Under the pieces are notes generated by a model. It did not search any database. It worked only from the letters and a program-made list of their open reading frames with translations, and had not been told where the DNA came from. DNA of 5,768 nucleotides from an uncultured Enorma sp. Its GTDB lineage: Bacteria; Actinomycetota; Coriobacteriia; Coriobacteriales; Coriobacteriaceae. The number at the start of each line of letters is the position of its first letter. The first letter of the stretch is position 1. Positions 5,528-5,768 of the stretch are shown here, one piece after another. Position numbers and translations under genes: made by a program. Where the stretch lies: contig CAJLVH010000122.1 in NCBI GenBank assembly GCA_905210055.1, forward strand, positions 1-5,768, written 5' to 3'.

Positions 5528-5768
5528 ATGCACGAGAGCGAGATCAGCAATTACCTTGCCGTCATCAAGGTGGTAGGCGTCGGCGGCGGCGGAACCAACG
5601 CGGTCAACCGCATGATCGAGGAAGGCATCCGTGGCGTCGAGTTCGTCGCCATCAACACCGACGCGCAGGCGCTCGCCATCTCGGACGCCGACATCAAGGT
5701 GCATATCGGCACCGATCTGACGCGCGGCCTCGGTGCCGGTGCGAACCCCGAGATCGGCCGTAAGGCGG
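5528..5768 (+). CDS. ftsZ: Cell division protein FtsZ, N-terminal 80 residues (partial, 3' end outside window)
   Basis: FtsZ is the tubulin-like GTPase that polymerises into the Z ring at the division site. The window ends one base into codon 81. Visible are the first strand and glycine-rich nucleotide loop, VVGVGGGGTNAVNRMI (15-30), then NTDAQAL (43-49) and GLGAGANPEIGR (68-78 region), all highly conserved FtsZ signatures. The tubulin signature GGGTGTG, the T7 loop and the C-terminal peptide lie outside. The N-terminal extension before the first strand is short (about 10 residues). Start ATG 5528 follows GGAGG at ideal spacing. The 237-base gap before it holds two promoter candidates, so ftsZ can be expressed above the level of the upstream genes. 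No ftsA lies between ftsQ and ftsZ, as expected in Actinobacteria. Confidence 0.98.
   Translation, partial: MHESEISNYLAVIKVVGVGGGGTNAVNRMIEEGIRGVEFVAINTDAQALAISDADIKVHIGTDLTRGLGAGANPEIGRKA

Noticed and set aside
4610..5704. Minus-strand open frame (364 codons) crossing ftsQ, the gap and ftsZ
   Set aside because: It runs through the ftsZ promoter region and start; the product is low-complexity with no motif.
1..5768. CRISPR array, tRNA/rRNA gene, insertion sequence or phage feature
   Set aside because: No spaced direct repeats, RNA gene landmarks, transposase motifs or terminal repeats were seen; the window is almost entirely core dcw coding sequence.

Overview
The window is a 5.8-kb piece of a division and cell wall (dcw) cluster, all on the + strand, from a GC-rich bacterium. 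The order is ftsW (3' end) - murG - murC - murB - ftsQ - ftsZ (5' end). There is no ftsA between ftsQ and ftsZ, as in Actinobacteria. murB sits between murC and ftsQ, unlike the mycobacterial/streptomycete order. The FtsQ has a long Lys/Ala/Pro-rich cytoplasmic tail. Together these suggest an actinobacterium of the class Coriobacteriia (Collinsella/Olsenella-like). That placement is inference from gene order and protein character, not from a search.

Layout. Bases 1-303 encode a disordered, arginine-rich cytoplasmic tail, most likely of the septal transglycosylase FtsW. murG (293-1426) overlaps it by 11 bases. A 125-base gap (1427-1551) carries no gene but holds a good sigma-70-type promoter for murC (TTGTGT-17-TACAAT) and an 8-bp inverted repeat around its -10 box. 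murC (1552-2961) is followed after 6 bases by murB (2968-3888, GTG start). ftsQ (about 3815-5290) begins inside the end of murB. A 237-base gap (5291-5527) holds two tandem promoter candidates and a cluster of small ACGT palindromes ahead of ftsZ, which starts at 5528 behind a clear GGAGG and runs off the window after 80 codons.

How the genes work together. MurC and MurB make cytoplasmic peptidoglycan precursor: MurB reduces the enolpyruvyl intermediate to UDP-MurNAc, and MurC adds the first amino acid. MurG completes lipid II at the membrane, and FtsW polymerises it at the septum. FtsQ recruits and regulates the septal synthase, and FtsZ forms the ring that places the machinery. ftsW-murG and murC-murB-ftsQ are packed tightly enough for translational coupling. 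murC and ftsZ each have their own promoter region, so murC-murB-ftsQ and ftsZ can be tuned separately.

I see no new multi-gene system here: the genes are core housekeeping genes. The features most worth a second look are an exact 11-base sequence shared by the murC and ftsZ promoter regions, the extreme charge separation in FtsQ (polycationic inside, polyanionic insertion outside), the arginine-rich FtsW tail, and the palindromes in both promoter regions.
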